Assembly: GCA_902806565.1 (NCBI GenBank)
Contig: CADCXA010000027.1
Location: 1,178,001-1,242,000 of the forward strand
Origin: Hypoxylon rubiginosum
Taxonomy: Eukaryota > Ascomycota > Sordariomycetes > Xylariales > Hypoxylaceae
Length of the DNA stretch: 64,000 nucleotides
Reading direction: 5' to 3'
Shown: positions 12,886 through 25,231 of the stretch, in pieces
Layout: each line of letters opens with the position of its first letter
Position numbering within the stretch: the first letter of the stretch is position 1
Notes under the pieces: model-generated
Databases searched by the model: none
The model's input: only the letters and a program-made list of their open reading frames with translations
Told to the model about the DNA's origin: nothing
Translations under genes and position numbers: made by a program

Positions 12886-13609
12886 TCACGGTCGGTCTTT
12901 GGGGACGGATGGGAAGAAGTTGGGGTTGCTCAAGCGTTCCCGGTTTCTTTTGGCCATCTCAGCCTGACGCTTTCTGTCTAGTCGCTGCTGGTAGAAAGTC
13001 CTGGATGCAGTCAGCGATGGGCTACTATGGCCTGGAAGCGAGAGCGATTATTGACCTCTGTAGTGCGAACACTCGGGGTTCCTCCTCTTCTGGTTTTGAC
13101 GGCGTCTTGTCCTCCACTTTATCCTATATATTGGATTAGCTATATGTATGTTCTAAAAGGTAACTTAGCGACATACTTTGTCGTTTGGTTTCGATTCGTC
13201 TTTCTTTTCGGCGTCTTTAGAATCCTTTTCTTCCTTGTCTTTAGGTTTTTCCGTTTCTTCACCTTTTTTAGATTCCTTCTGTTGCTTCTTACGCTGCTTC
13301 TCCTCGTACTCCTTTTTCACCCGCTCGACCTCGTCATCCATCTCCTTTTTCATCTTGGCTGCGATGGCCTCGTGGTCAATGATAGGGGTGCAGAACCCTC
13401 TATCCTTGAGGTGACTAGGACATACATAAAAGAAGTCCTAGAAGAAGCATATCAGGAAAGATGTATTTGCCGTGGCACGATAAAGAGCCGCAACCCACCT
13501 TATTCTCCGGTGTGATGAGTACGCTTGTACTAGGCTTAAAGCAAATCTCGCAGGCTTTTGCTGAAGTGTCAGCTACCTTGCGATGATTCCAGATATTTGG
13601 GATAGACAT
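12886..13609 (-). CDS. VFA1: VPS4-associated protein 1 (Vfa1 family)
   Basis: 184-residue protein in four exons on the minus strand: 13609-13499, 13437-13177, 13123-13056 and 13000-12886 (introns of 61, 53 and 55 nt). Vfa1 binds the ESCRT disassembly ATPase Vps4 at endosomes and stimulates it. The spliced N-terminus has KVADTSAKACEICFKPSTSV followed by FFYVCPSHLKDRGFC, giving a Cys-x2-Cys plus Cys/His zinc-binding module (Cys20, Cys23, Cys43, His46, Cys53). A Lys/Glu-rich helix spans roughly residues 65-125. The C-terminus FYQQRLDRKRQAEMAKRNRE and NPNFFPSVP matches the family tail. Total coding length (555 nt) is in frame with no stops. An alternative ATG at 13648 would add 13 residues; 13609 fits the family better. 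Longer plus-strand frames overlying this gene are spurious. Confidence 0.92.
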
Positions 13610-14156
13610 GTTGTTTCCGGCTAATGGGGAATGGGTGTACGCAGACAAAGACTAGGGGATGAAGGATACAACATGTATACCATGAATATGTAGCTTGATG
13701 GAATAGGAGAAGCCTAAGCCGAAATATCCAACAACGGAGAACGGAGAACGAAACTACCAGTGCATGTGGGGTTAATCCTTTAGGTTAGGCCTAGGTGGTA
13801 TTACGTGGTAGGTACCATAACGCCACGCGTGGCTCGAGCAGGTTCGAATTTCAGGCACGAATTTCCTCAATAAGGGGGGTACGTAAGGCATAGATTAGCG
13901 CTTGTTAGCTCTTCCCCAGCCTTGCGGTAGCCGTCAACCAGTTATTTTTAGGCGCCCCCTGTACGTCATTGCATGTTTTAGCTGAAGCAAACTTCAAAGT
14001 TGATCTGTAAAGAATAATTTTGTCGACGTCCGGAAGACATCACGAAAGCTGGCAAAGGGTGAACCGAAATCCATCAATTGACTACGAATCCTTCCGTCTC
14101 TCGCCAATACTGTATTTCGGGGTAGTATAACCCCCCAGACCGTCCCTACCGACGCC
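13610..14156. other. Divergent promoter, vfa1/rtt106
   Basis: 547 bases between two divergent starts. I see no further gene. It presumably holds both promoters. Confidence 0.6.
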
Positions 14157-15615
14157 ATGGCCAGCGGACTAGACACTCAAAAATTAGACACCGTATTCAA
14201 GTCGCGACCGGATATTTTGAACGATATTCACAAGGCTGCCGGTATTATACCATTTCTTTGCGCAACCACTATATACTACCAGTATTGCAACGTTACTTAC
14301 TATTTCATGTAGATACGCCATCCCAAGTTCAACTGTTCAACAAGATTGCGAGCTTCGTATATGAGCAGATCGGCGACCAACAGTCCGGATCGTCACTTAA
14401 GCGGCGGCGCGTCGACATCGAGTCCTCCCAAAACGGGAATACACCTACCACTACAGTCGCCGCCACTGTTGAGGATGTCGCTAGCGAGAACATTCTTCTA
14501 GAAATAAAAGACATATCCGTCTCCATTCCGCAGCGCAAGAAGTTCGAGTTGTGCTTCAGCCCCAAACACATATACGCGCGGGCCCCAAACACAACAGCGC
14601 CTGTACCTGGCATAGTTTACGCGTGGAAGGACATCGGTATGCGCCACCAATAACGCCGCTGGATAATTATTAGACTAACCGGAATTTAGAATACGCCTTC
14701 TATCTCCCCGTACCTGAAAAGACCCAGGTTCAGCACAATTACGTCCTATTCCCGCGAAATTCTTATTCCCTTTCTAAATCTAGCACACCGACCGAGGATC
14801 CGCTAGTATTTACAGTCTCGGCCGGTGCGCCGAAACCGGGGTCGATTGGTGGGCCAAATGCCGGTGCTGCTTCAGCCGTTTCTGACTCCTATGGCACCTT
14901 ATTCCACTGGGCCATAAGCAAATGTCTCCAGGCAGCCGGGAACAATGTGCAAATAGTTGCAGCAGACTCTGCTAAGTTCCACAGCAAGGTCCGGCAGCCG
15001 CACCGACCCAAAGACCCAGCCGTGCATGTGAAAGCATTCAGGGGCTCGAAGGATGGCTACTTATTTTTTCTCGAAAATGGAATCCTATGGGGTTTTAAGA
15101 AGCCCTTGTTGTTCATTCCGCTTGATAAGATAGCGGCTATCAGCTACACGAGCGTACTGCAGCGAACCTTCAACATGGCCGTAGAAGTGTTTACAGGCGA
15201 GAACGGTGACGATGAGGCCACCGAAGAAATCGAATTTGCGATGCTGGATCAGGAAGACTACGGCGGTATTAACGAAAACTACGTCTCCCGACACGGACTT
15301 CAAGACCGAAGTATGGCAGACCAGCGGAAGGCGAAGAGGCAATTGGCAGAAAATGCCAAGGGGAAGAAAGGCGCCGATGAAGGAGAAGAAGTCAATGGTC
15401 ACGCCGACGACAACGGCATGACGGAGTTGGAGAGGGCCCAAATGGAGGCTGAGCAGCAATTACAGGAAGATGAGGACGAGGACGAGGAAGATTACGATCC
15501 TGGCTCCGAGGGGGAGAGCGAGGGCTCAGGAACGAGTTCCGACGATGATGACGACGACGATGATGCACAAGGCGACGAAATGGAGGAAGACGATGATGTT
15601 GGGGAGGAGGACTAG
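14157..15615 (+). CDS. RTT106: Histone chaperone Rtt106
   Basis: 444-residue Rtt106 orthologue: a nuclear chaperone that deposits new H3-H4 (K56-acetylated in yeast) during replication and in heterochromatin silencing. Exons are 14157-14241, 14313-14636 and 14690-15615. The start at 14157 gives [20 protein letters not shown], the usual N-terminal dimerisation segment. Tandem PH-like folds follow: one around [19 protein letters not shown] to [15 protein letters not shown], and the second around [20 protein letters not shown] with [17 protein letters not shown], the most conserved histone-binding stretch. The last ~60 residues are an Asp/Glu tail typical of this family. The exon junctions restore the conserved KDIEYAFYLP sequence across the second intron. 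Confidence 0.94.
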
Positions 15616-16287
15616 GAGACCACCACACGATAATAACAGTGTATACCAAATGGACAATGGCGGAAAATGTAATAATACCTGCTGCAAGTCAGCAGCCATC
15701 TCTTTTGCAGAGGGTGTATTGCTAGAAGGTCCTATAAAGTAGACGATAGTCGAGAAGTTATTACGATTTCGACCCTTAAACATCATGTCTAGGCAGCTAT
15801 CTAGCAGCAGCCTTCTCGCATTAGCTCGGTACGTATGTATGAAGAACTCCGTGCTGCCCAATCACTCCTAGCTCGCTGCCCAAGTTAAGTACAGAGCATT
15901 TCTAATGGGCTACAGGCTACAAGTATACGTGAGCGCTGGGATCTTTTGTGCCCCGGACTCAGCTACCTTGCCTGGGCTAACAAGCTAACTCCCCATCCAA
16001 GGTGACAGTCGTTGAACCAACTCAGTTGGGTGAGGTAATGGCCTAGTCGGTTAGCTCAGGGATGTTGCCTTTTTTTTCCTCTTTTTTTTTTCTGTGGTTG
16101 CCTGTCTTCCATTTTCAATTATCTTCTCTTGGCCCTAATTTCTCAGCCTGCTACCGTTCTTATCATTCTACTTAGTCACATTTGAGCTTGCTTACTAGGA
16201 TGCAATATGTGATGTATTAAAATGATGATACCCTCATCTCATGAGACTATCAGATAAAACATGGCTTCCTTCACTGACTCATAAAAC
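15616..16287. other. Intergenic, convergent 3' ends
   Basis: Between the 3' ends of rtt106 and the reductase. It contains T-rich runs around 16070-16095 and one ATCAGATAA at 16249-16257 that is not in a promoter position. No gene seen. Confidence 0.55.
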
Positions 16288-17459
16288 TCACGACGACAGA
16301 GGAACAGTATCCTGGAGTTGTGCAGCCCGTGCAGTTCCTAATGCCATGCTCCGCGAACCGACGATTTCTAAGGTTCCGATGATATCCCTGATCTGGCTGT
16401 CCTCGTCCGGAGTGACGGTGATGCCCAGAGCACCTAGGTTCTGCTCCAGTTTATCCGCCGACCTAGTCCCCGGGATGGGGAAGAAATCGGCACCCTGCGC
16501 CATGATCCATGCCAGCACCAATTGGCTTGACGTGCACCCTTTCTCCTTGGCGAAGACTTCGAATTTCTTGACCAGTTCCAGGTTTTTCGAGAAGTTTTCT
16601 TCACTGTATCTCGGCAGAAACCTGCGGTAGTCGTCCAGTGGCAGGTCGTCTCGAGACAGAATGGAACCAGTCAGGAACCCCTTTCCAAGAGGCGAGTAAC
16701 AGACAACAGCAACTCCTAGCTCCCGGCACGTGGCGAGCAGGTTGGTTCCGTCTTCGTTCTCAATATCCAGCGTCCAGGGGCTGTATTCTATCTGAACTGC
16801 CGTGATCGGATGGACGGCGTGAGCTCGTCGAAGCGTATCAGACGAACACTCGGACAGTCCAAGGTACTTAATCTTGCCCTCCCTAGTTTATAAATTTAGT
16901 CATATTGTTCCCTTGCTCATCGAATATTGGGCCACTTACTTCTTGAGCTGTGCCATTGCTTCTACTGTCTTCTCGATAGGGGTTACCTTGTCGAATCGAT
17001 GGCAATAATATAAGTCGATGCAATCAACCCCGAGGCGTTTCAAAGATGCGTTGCACTTATTAAAACAATTCTCAGGGGAACTATTAATTTCCGTAATGGG
17101 CCCAGAGTCAGACATGCCAAAAAACGCAAGAGCCCATTTCGTCGCTAGGAAAATGTCGTTTCGCCGTTCTGGGTGCAGCTTGAACCATTTCCCCACGAGG
17201 TCTTCGCTATCCCCGTAGGCGAAAGCGGTGTCCCAGAATACTTCGCCCTGCTCCCAAGCCCTATCCAGGACCTTGAAGCGGTCTTCGTCGGACCTATTGA
17301 GGGTATTAGCCAGCCAGCTACCGCCGACTCTTCCATTCAGCAGACTCACGCTGCATTCCCGTGTCCGACGCTCAAGCCCATCAAGCCGAACCCAAGTTGA
17401 GGAACAGCAGGACCATTCTTCCCTAGCTGGCCAGTCTTGAGCTTCTGTGGAGGAGACAT
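16288..17459 (-). CDS. Aldo-keto reductase
   Basis: 352-residue NADPH-dependent aldo-keto reductase reducing a carbonyl substrate in the cytosol. Exons are 17459-17350, 17293-16940 and 16882-16288 (introns of 56 and 57 nt). The AKR catalytic tetrad can be placed: Asp58 and Tyr63 in [11 protein letters not shown], Lys89 in FLATKWAL, and His135 in DLYYCHRFD. The C-terminal NADPH site is visible as [17 protein letters not shown]. The sequence type is the bacterial YakC/pyridoxal-reductase-like group common in fungi ([11 protein letters not shown] near the N-terminus). The physiological substrate is unknown. It is transcribed away from the P450 gene 2.9 kb upstream, so a joint role in a small metabolic pathway is possible but unproven. 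Confidence 0.92.
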
Positions 17460-20391
17460 GATGCTGGTTTCGTTGAGGTTTGGTTAGGAGGTTCTTTTCG
17501 AAATTGTAGCTCGGCGTTCACAAAGATCGAAGATTTGTTGATCGATTATGATTCTACGAGAACAGAACTCTCGTGGAACACGTCGCGTATTTATGTCCAT
17601 GATCTACGCTTCTCCTGACTGGACATGACCAGGCAACAGTACCAATGTCCATGTCAAAGCGTCATGGAGATAGTTGCTTCCAATGCAGCGCTGTTGATTT
17701 GTAAACCGCTAACGGTCCAATACTCTTTGAGAGGAGTATCTCCGTATGTGATGGTGCCACTTGACTCTCTACAAGTCCGAGCGATGCAATTTATCAGCAT
17801 TTCGGCAATAAAATGCTTGGCCCGTAAGTTGCATCCGTCATGTCGCCGTCGTATAGCCAAAATGTATCCCATAAAGATACCTTTTTACGATATTTGGCCT
17901 CCTTCAATGCAGTAGCTGGCTGCTCATCCGATGATACCACGTAATTCCGGTGGCCTTGCATTAAATCCGCAAATGACTCCACCACAGTCCCAAAGTCTCA
18001 ATATGGCCCCTTGTCGGAGTCTTTTAGCCCTTACCAAAATAAGTCTAGAAAGATCGAGATCTCAGCCTCAAGTCCTCGGATTATAAGCTCAGCCCCCTTT
18101 CTCTCCTTTTCCATAGCTAGGTATCTGATGCAACAGCGCGTACGCCCAATTACTCAATATAGCACAATTTCTACTCTACGATCGTTCACGACGCATAGAG
18201 TATCTCAAACCTAAACGTGCGGTGTTAGCGACGACACGTATAACCCCTCAGTCATGACACCCATCTTGTGTGCTACTCCTTGCACTCCCCTGTATTATTT
18301 GCCTAAGTATAGGTAGGATAAGGTCAAGTATTAGCAGACGGGTTCGTCCCAACTACGTAAGTAGATATCTAGGTACGGAAGTAGGAACAGTCCGAACCGC
18401 GAGACGCAAAGCAGACTCCGATCCGACAGCTTGATAGGTCGTGCATCTTCAAATCAAGACCTACATAGGGTATTATTTATTAGCGTTGTGAAGTGTTGCC
18501 TCTTCGTGTCCTACAAACTAATCTAAAATGCGCTGCTTTCTGTAATCCCGACTTGGAAACATCTCCTTGAACTATTTCATGGCCGATTTCCTCGTAATAT
18601 TATATGTTAACGCATAATAGACAATCACATAAAGCGATGGCGGCTGGGGTATGGTGGTATGTAACGGGATTCTTTGACTAGGAACCGAATCGCATAGAGG
18701 AATAAGGGAGATTCGAAGAGAAAGGGACGAATTCAGAGAGCTTCTACGCGGAAGCTTAAACCACAATGGTAGACTGTAGTTCTCTCGTGACTTAACTATT
18801 AGAACATTAAGCCCAGGCCGATTAGAACGTTGCCTGGCCATAGGAAATTTATGAGTTGAGCATTTGGTGTCTCTTAGGACGGCCTTTGATTACCTCAAGG
18901 AGATAAACCTTTACCGGTGAAGTTGTACCGATATAATTTTGGTATTGCACCAAGGTGGGTTTCGTTCTGTTCTTATTCTGGTGAGCGGAGAATAGCCATA
19001 TACGTGTTAGAAATCAGAGATCATAACAAGAAACCCGATATATGAAGGACAAAGCAGAAAAATAGAAGACAACCAGAACCTTGTGAAATTCCTCTCTAAA
19101 ATAATAATTCCCCTAATCGTATCTTAACGTGAGGCTTCTCTATAAGCCTATGCTAGAAGAAATTCCGCCACAGATACCTATGCGTCAGGCGCTCGCAATA
19201 TTTTCGGAAAAGGGGGAAAATGATAAGACTATTTAAGCCACATTAGGTGTACTTTTATATAAAGGTTACCAGATACTTTATTTACCTAGGTATCGTCCTG
19301 CTATCCATTGGAACGCCGCTAAGTAGATAATGAGTTCAACTCAAACTCGCCTATGTCAAACTCATCTCATCCCATGCACCCCATATTCCCAAAGCTGTGA
19401 CGATACTATATTTAGACCACTGCTTACTTGCTTACCCGAAAGAGTGCGTAATGAGGCTCCTATCAGTGCCTACTTGGATCTGGAACGGCCAGAGTAGAGG
19501 TAGAAGTTTATATGTCTTAATTCGCGCCTGAGATGGATTCTAGTAGAGGTATCTGTTAATTCGCAATGCGCTTCTTTGGTGCGTATATCATAAGGCATGC
19601 GCATAGCTTGGAGAGAACCACGGCAGTCCTTTATCTCACGTCCTAGTTCGTCGCAGATGTCATCTACTTGGCTTGGGATTTCATTATGATGTGTTATCTT
19701 CCTCAACCCCTTGGGCCATTTTGACGTTCCTTGCGCAATCATGAACTGATATCTAGAAAGGGGTATTGTTGAAGCAAGTAAATGTAGATCCGGGAATCCT
19801 AATGCGTACATGCTGCAATAAAAAATAAGTTTTACTTCAATTCTTCCCAGTTAGAATAGATTGCCGCAAAACTTCCTCAATCAAGTCGACCGTATTCGTA
19901 CTATCAAGATACTCTAATTGGCAGGACGTTGAAACGTCAATCAGGTTGACGTCAATTTAGATGCAAGATATGCACCGGGTTACTCAACAGCCGCGCCGGT
20001 GTTGTGCAATCGTATTCCGTATCCGTATTCGGCAATGCGAGAAATTCCGATTGGGTCTCGAATTTGATCTCGGCCCCTGAATAGGCTTTAATACTACTCT
20101 ATTCAAAATCGCGCTGTTACGTTAAGCCTGCGGGGTTGCAAGCTCACGCTATTTGGCAGAGATCGTGGAGTCGTGCGGCCTAAGACGGTTAGATAGCGGC
20201 GATGAAGCTCGCTACGACAAGCATTATGTGGAGAGTTGAAACAGTGGTATGAAATGGGCAAGTATTGATAGGGTATTGCTGGGCGATGACCAGCAACTGA
20301 CCTTGGAATATAAGATCGTTCGCTCGTTGGCTGAAGTTGTGTCACAGCCTCCGTGAGTTCTCCTAACACCATACTTACGGCCACGCTCGAA
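17460..20391. other. Divergent 2.9 kb intergenic region
   Basis: Lies between the starts of the reductase and the P450. A 113-codon minus-strand frame at 19470-19811 and smaller frames show no domain I recognise and no splice-linked partner exon, so I call no gene. A TTACCTAGGTAT palindrome sits at 19283-19293. The sequence is AT-rich around 18900-19280. Confidence 0.55.
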
Positions 20392-22099
20392 ATGGAGGCT
20401 ATTCAGCGTTTAATCCCCGAGGGGCTCCCTGTGTCCATCCAAGTGGTCGTTGCGACACTGTTCCTCGGCCTTATCTACTCACTGATCACCGCGGAGAGAC
20501 CCTTTGCTGGATTTCCAGTCGTAACAGTTAATGGCCAGAGCCCTACGAAGAGTTGGATGTGGCATGGAAAAGAAGCCCTTGATGAAGGGCTTCAAAGGGT
20601 ACGCTTGAACGCGAACGCGATCCAACAGCTAGTCGCTAATGAAATTTGCAGTTCTCCGGCCCATTTCAAGTAATGACGGGAACGGGACCGAAGATCGTGT
20701 TGCCCAACCGATACGCGGATGAGCTTCGCAACCACCCTTTGTTGAACTTCAACAAAGCTTTTGCTAAAGTACCTACCTAGCTCTACGTCATCTTCCTAAG
20801 TGGATCTGGGACTGATTAACGGTGCTAGGATTTCATGATAAATTACCCAGGCTTTGAGGCTCACCGTTTAGGTCTAAACGACGACTCGCTCATCCAAGAA
20901 ACGGTCCGAGTAAAACTAACTCAGTCCCTTAACTTGGTCACGGAAGACCTTGTTGATGAAACATCTGCATCGCTGCATGATGTCTTCGGAGAAAGTGAAG
21001 AATGGACTACCCGGCTCATTCGAGATGATATACTTGAGGTAGTTGCTCGACTTTCGTCGAGGGTATTTTTGGGACAAGGCCTGTGCCGAAATCGGAGATG
21101 GCTCGACATCGCGAAAAGTTATACCATCGACTCGTTCCTTGTGTCACGTCTTATGAGGGCCGTTCCGACGATGCTGCGACCGCTTGCCTACGTTCTGATC
21201 CCTCAGTCCAGGTCTCTACGCAGTGCCGTTAGGGACGCACGAAAGCTCATAGACCCCGAAGTCCGACGTCGTAAAGCCGCAGTCGATACAGCCCACGCGG
21301 CGGGCAATAAGCCGCCGAAGGTTGCGGACACCATTGGTTGGATGTATGAGGTTGCCAAGGGGCGCGACGCGGACTACGTCGCCGGACAGCTGTCGCTGAC
21401 AATGGCCGCCATTCACACGACTACAGAGACGATTTGTTCGGCATTGCTGGACATCTGCGAATATCCCGGTGTAGCTCAGCAGCTTCGCGATGAGATCGTC
21501 GAGATCATCAGCGAGAATGGCTGGGCGAAGACTTCATTATATAAACTCAAGCTTATGGATAGCTTCTTGAAGGAGGGACAGCGACTACGCCCGATGGGAA
21601 CAAGTATGTTTCACCTTTACTCTCTTCTCTTCTAGCCAAACTAACGGGAAACTGTTTAGCGAGTATGATGCGATACGTAGAGAAGGACGTGGAACTATCC
21701 GACGGTACCGTGCTGCCGAAAGGCTCCCGCATCATGGTGGCGAGTAACTTCATGGACCCGACGATATACCCGGAGCCTGAGAAGTTTGACGCCGCACGGT
21801 TCCTAAAGATGAGGCAACGGCCCGGGCAAGAGCACAGCTGGCAGTTCGTCAGCACCAGTCCGGCCCACATAGCTTTTGGACACGGGCAACATGCCTGCCC
21901 AGGGCGTTTCTTCGCGTCGAACGAAGTGAAGATTGCGCTTTGCCACCTACTACTCAAGTATGACTTGCAGTTCTTGCCTAACGAGGGCAGGCCGGCTCCT
22001 CGAACGTTTGAGGCTACCAACGGTGTCGACCAGATGTCGAAAATACAAATGCGAAGGAGGAAAGCAGAGATTGACCTCGACATTGGCAGCATTGAGTGA
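20392..22099 (+). CDS. Cytochrome P450 monooxygenase
   Basis: 512-residue membrane-anchored P450. Exons are 20392-20598, 20652-20768, 20829-21603 and 21660-22099. A signal-anchor helix covers roughly residues 13-33 (VSIQVVVATLFLGLIYSLIT). The I-helix segment is AAIHTTTET, with His in place of the usual acid before the Thr run, as in many fungal secondary-metabolism P450s. The K-helix ExxR is KEGQRLRP near residues 357-360. The haem-binding loop FGHGQHACPGRF puts the haem-thiolate Cys near 446. The opening FSGPFQVMTGTGPKIVLPNR and the motif set resemble the ent-kaurene-oxidase-like group of fungal P450s, but I cannot name a family. A start at 20353 (13 residues longer) is possible. Substrate unknown; no synthase gene is nearby. 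Confidence 0.92.
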
Positions 22100-22879
22100 T
22101 CGCCCTTTTTATATATGCTTGAACCGTATGTTACCTGGTTTCCGATTGTATGATAGTGGCAAATACCTTATTTATAATTTAAAAAGCATTGATGGTTGAG
22201 AAAAGGGGTAATTTTTATGGCTTACTCAGCAGCGCTGGCCTCTCCCGCGAACAGTACAGGGGCTCAGGTCAAATGAAGCAGCGGCATCCTTACCTCTTAA
22301 GAGTAACTACCTCAAGACGCAATACGTTTAGGAAAGGAAGCTTCGACAAGGCCATGAGCGGAATGCAAGTGCTTGCATTTTTAACAAGGATTGCTTTCTC
22401 GACTGCAGGGGAATGAATGAATGAGAAGGAAGGAGCGAGTTGCGGTGTCGTTATCTTAGGCACCCTAGTCACAAACAATCCCACCACCAAACAGCCCAAC
22501 TTTTAGGATGTACCTACCTAAGGCAATCTTCAATTCTCTTCACTCTCATCTCAATTCTTTTCGTTTCTGACCCAGCGCTGTTGAACTGTTAAATCTTAAG
22601 CAACTCTTTTACGCGCAGATCGTGAGATGATCTTTTCCTCAGCCCACGATCATTGCATCGTCCTACTTGGTGCCTATTCTGTGTGCATTGATTCCTACCT
22701 GCTTCTTTTCCTTGAAACGCCGGGGAGAATGCATCCAAGTTTTCGCCTCTTTAAGATACCAACCCAGAAACGTAGTAGTCCCCTTTCACATTGAGATCGG
22801 CGTCAATTGATCGGATAAGGTGCTGGCGAGCGACCTATTGGACTTACGAAGCCAAGCAAATCGATATTGACCAGGCACG
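22100..22879. other. Intergenic, P450 to nuclease gene
   Basis: 780 bases containing the P450 3' end and the promoter of the XPG-type nuclease. Pyrimidine-rich stretches around 22525-22565 suit a fungal promoter. No gene seen. Confidence 0.55.
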
Positions 22880-24688
22880 ATGGGTCTCTGGCAGTACGTT
22901 GGCTTTCAATTGTCATCTTCGTATCCCGCAACCACTAATCATCCCGCTATTTAGATTCTCTCTGAGAGAAAGAGCAGAAGGGAACACTCGGTCCATAACG
23001 GAATGGTCATCTGAACATTTCAAGCGCAATGGCCGCCCCCTTCGCATTGCCATCGACCAAGCCAATTGGTGGTACAGGAATGTAACGCCGGAAAAGGCGT
23101 TGCAAATCCAGATGCGTACGTATTTACCTTATTGACTCCTCCGCCTTGCTCTTTCCGTATGGTCGTTAACATGAAGCTAGAATCCCCAGGCTCGCACCCA
23201 AGAGAGAAACGCATCTTGGAGCGAATAGGCTACTTGCTGCGGATGAACGTCCAACTGATATTCGTATTTGACGGATCGAACAAGCCGCCAAAGAAACGTC
23301 GACCCAATAGCCAGTACTATAGTGGATCGAATCTCGCCCTCTTAAAAGAAGTTCTTGACCAGTTAGGCGTGCCACGCCACCAGGCCCCTGGTGAAGCAGA
23401 AGCAGAGTGTGCAAGGTTACAGGAGCTTGGTGTAGTCGATGCTGTCTGGTCCGATGACAGCGACACGTTCATGTTCGGATCCACGGTCCTTGTCCAATTT
23501 CACAAGCCGGAAGGACACGAATTCAAGAGCGAAGACACCGTCCTCGTATACAAAGCCGACAGCCTCATTAGCCGCAGCAACTTAACGAGAGAGGGCCTGT
23601 TGATGTACGCTCTTCTTGTTGGCTGTGATTATACCGACGGCCTCCCTGGTTTTGGCCCAAGCACACTTCTTGAGATTGCTACGCATCGCGGATTTCAGGA
23701 GGCGGCAGGGCTATTAGCCTCGCCTATCACAAACACTAGGGAGCTTAACAAATGGCGAGCTATGCTACTTAGCATGGTCAAGAGCAAATTTCCGAACAGA
23801 AACTTCCCCCTCCCACCCAGCACGTTTCCAGACCTCCAAGTCCTGAAGAATTGCGCTCGTCCAAATGTGTCTCCAGATTCGAAACTCAGAGATTTAGTCA
23901 CTCACTGGTTTCGTCCGTTTGGTCCCGGCATGGTCCCTCGATACAAGTTTCTTCTAGATCACTTTCACTCGAGGAAATGCCGAACTTGGCCAGCCGAATT
24001 CTTAGTACCAATTGAACTCAATCATCGCCTTCGGGAAAGAGTCGGCAGCAGGCAAGTTGATGGCCCCAATTACGGCATTGCAGAAAAAACCGCCATCGGT
24101 TCTCGACAAGAAACAACCATCTCTGTTGATCCGCTACTCATAATTCCAGAGTTATTAGGCGCTTTCCCCCCGTCCTGGCTGAACCCCCGCACCGGCATAC
24201 CTCCTGACTTCAAACCTGTCAGTGTTACTATTCTGGACTGCGTAGTCCAGCAGGGACTACCAAATCTGGTAGAAAAATCCACGAAAAGAACACGAGGGCG
24301 ACCAAAGAAAGCTACAACTAGAGAAAGCAATGTTCATCAAGAAGTCGCACGAGAAAGTCCAGCAAAAAGCTACGTTCCAGGCGGCACTTCGAATCAGGGA
24401 GGCAGTACTAAAAAAGGTACTCCGAATTCGACTAGAAAAGACAATAGCCATGGCCTAAAATGGGGCAATGAACCGGAGAGGCGAACGGCGACCCAGGCCG
24501 TCATGCCCAATGCTGCTGCCCGCGGCAATAGGAATTCGGAAAGAGCTCCAGTAATCATTCTTGATGACGAGGATGACGAAAGCGGGACACCTAACCGAAC
24601 TCAAAGTCCTTTGACTTATAAGAGGCGAAGAGTAGACGTGCCACCCCCTACCAACATATCAGTGATCGATTTGACAGAAACGAGTTGA
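22880..24688 (+). CDS. XPG/Rad2-family nuclease, GEN1/Yen1-like
   Basis: 560-residue structure-specific nuclease, probably the Holliday-junction/flap resolvase group. Exons are a 14-nt microexon 22880-22893 encoding MGLW plus two bases, then 22955-23115 and 23181-24688. XPG-N acidic residues are Asp39 (LRIAIDQA) and Asp89 (IFVFDGSNKPP). XPG-I residues are the Glu cluster in GEAEAECARL (about 130-134) and the Asp cluster in WSDDSDTFMFG (about 150-153). GCDYTDGLPGFG near residues 207-216 is the helix-two-turn-helix entry. The ~150-residue C-terminal tail is basic and low in complexity, with RGRPKK (AT-hook-like), IILDDEDDE and a final VIDLTETS that looks like a SUMO-interacting motif. The free Met-Gly end is essential in this family, which supports the microexon. 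The segment between MGLW and the first Asp is unusual and worth checking by cDNA. Confidence 0.85.
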
Positions 24689-25231
24689 TCTAAGCAGCAA
24701 AGGTTAACTCTTATTGCAGCACCAATTCTGCAAAGGCTATCAATACTGAGTAGAGGGCGAATGATCACTTTGAGTTGTGCTATATCCAACGAGAGAGCCT
24801 TCATAGGCAAGCGAATAGCTAGTGAAGATTAGAGGTGTTGATCGAGGGCATTTGACGCTATGATCAGGAACCTATAAAGCACAGCACGAATAAGGAGTCA
24901 TGTTACAGGGAAAAGCTAGGTCACTCAAGCTATAGTCATGTACAGCAAGCCATATTCTAACTTAGAAAGCTGACCGAAGAGGCACTTCAAACCCCGAAAG
25001 TCTCGATGCAACCTCCATATTCATCCTACCTAAGTACTAAATTTACTTATGTTTAATGCGCTAGGTTACTAAGGATGTCGCGGTAGGTAACAGACTTCTA
25101 ATCGCAAAGTAATCAATAACTGTTGAGGCTATATGAATATAAAATAGATTATATTCTAAGCAAGGTAAGAGTTTCATAGTACACCCAATGGTTTCTCAAT
25201 TTATTAGGGTTTCCAATAGATGATCACTGGC
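24689..25231. other. Intergenic, convergent 3' ends
   Basis: 543 bases between the nuclease 3' end and that of the minus-strand unknown gene. AT-rich around 25020-25200. No gene seen. Confidence 0.55.

Noticed and set aside
12510..13139. 209-codon plus-strand frame
   Set aside because: It overlies the 3' exons of vfa1 on the opposite strand and has no protein-family character; the minus-strand gene explains the sequence.
13027..13515. 162-codon plus-strand frame with Phe/Leu-rich apparent membrane stretch
   Set aside because: The hydrophobic run is the antisense of the Lys/Glu helix of vfa1.
13801..13870. Possible tRNA B-box (GGTTCGAATT)
   Set aside because: No matching A-box or cloverleaf could be built around it. 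I found no tRNA in the window by eye, though a tRNAscan run would be decisive.
16249..16257. Perfect ATCAGATAA iron-GATA motif
   Set aside because: It lies downstream of the reductase between two 3' ends, not in a promoter; about one chance copy is expected in 64 kb.
19470..19811. 113-codon minus-strand frame
   Set aside because: No recognised domain and no splice-linked partner exon; kept as intergenic.
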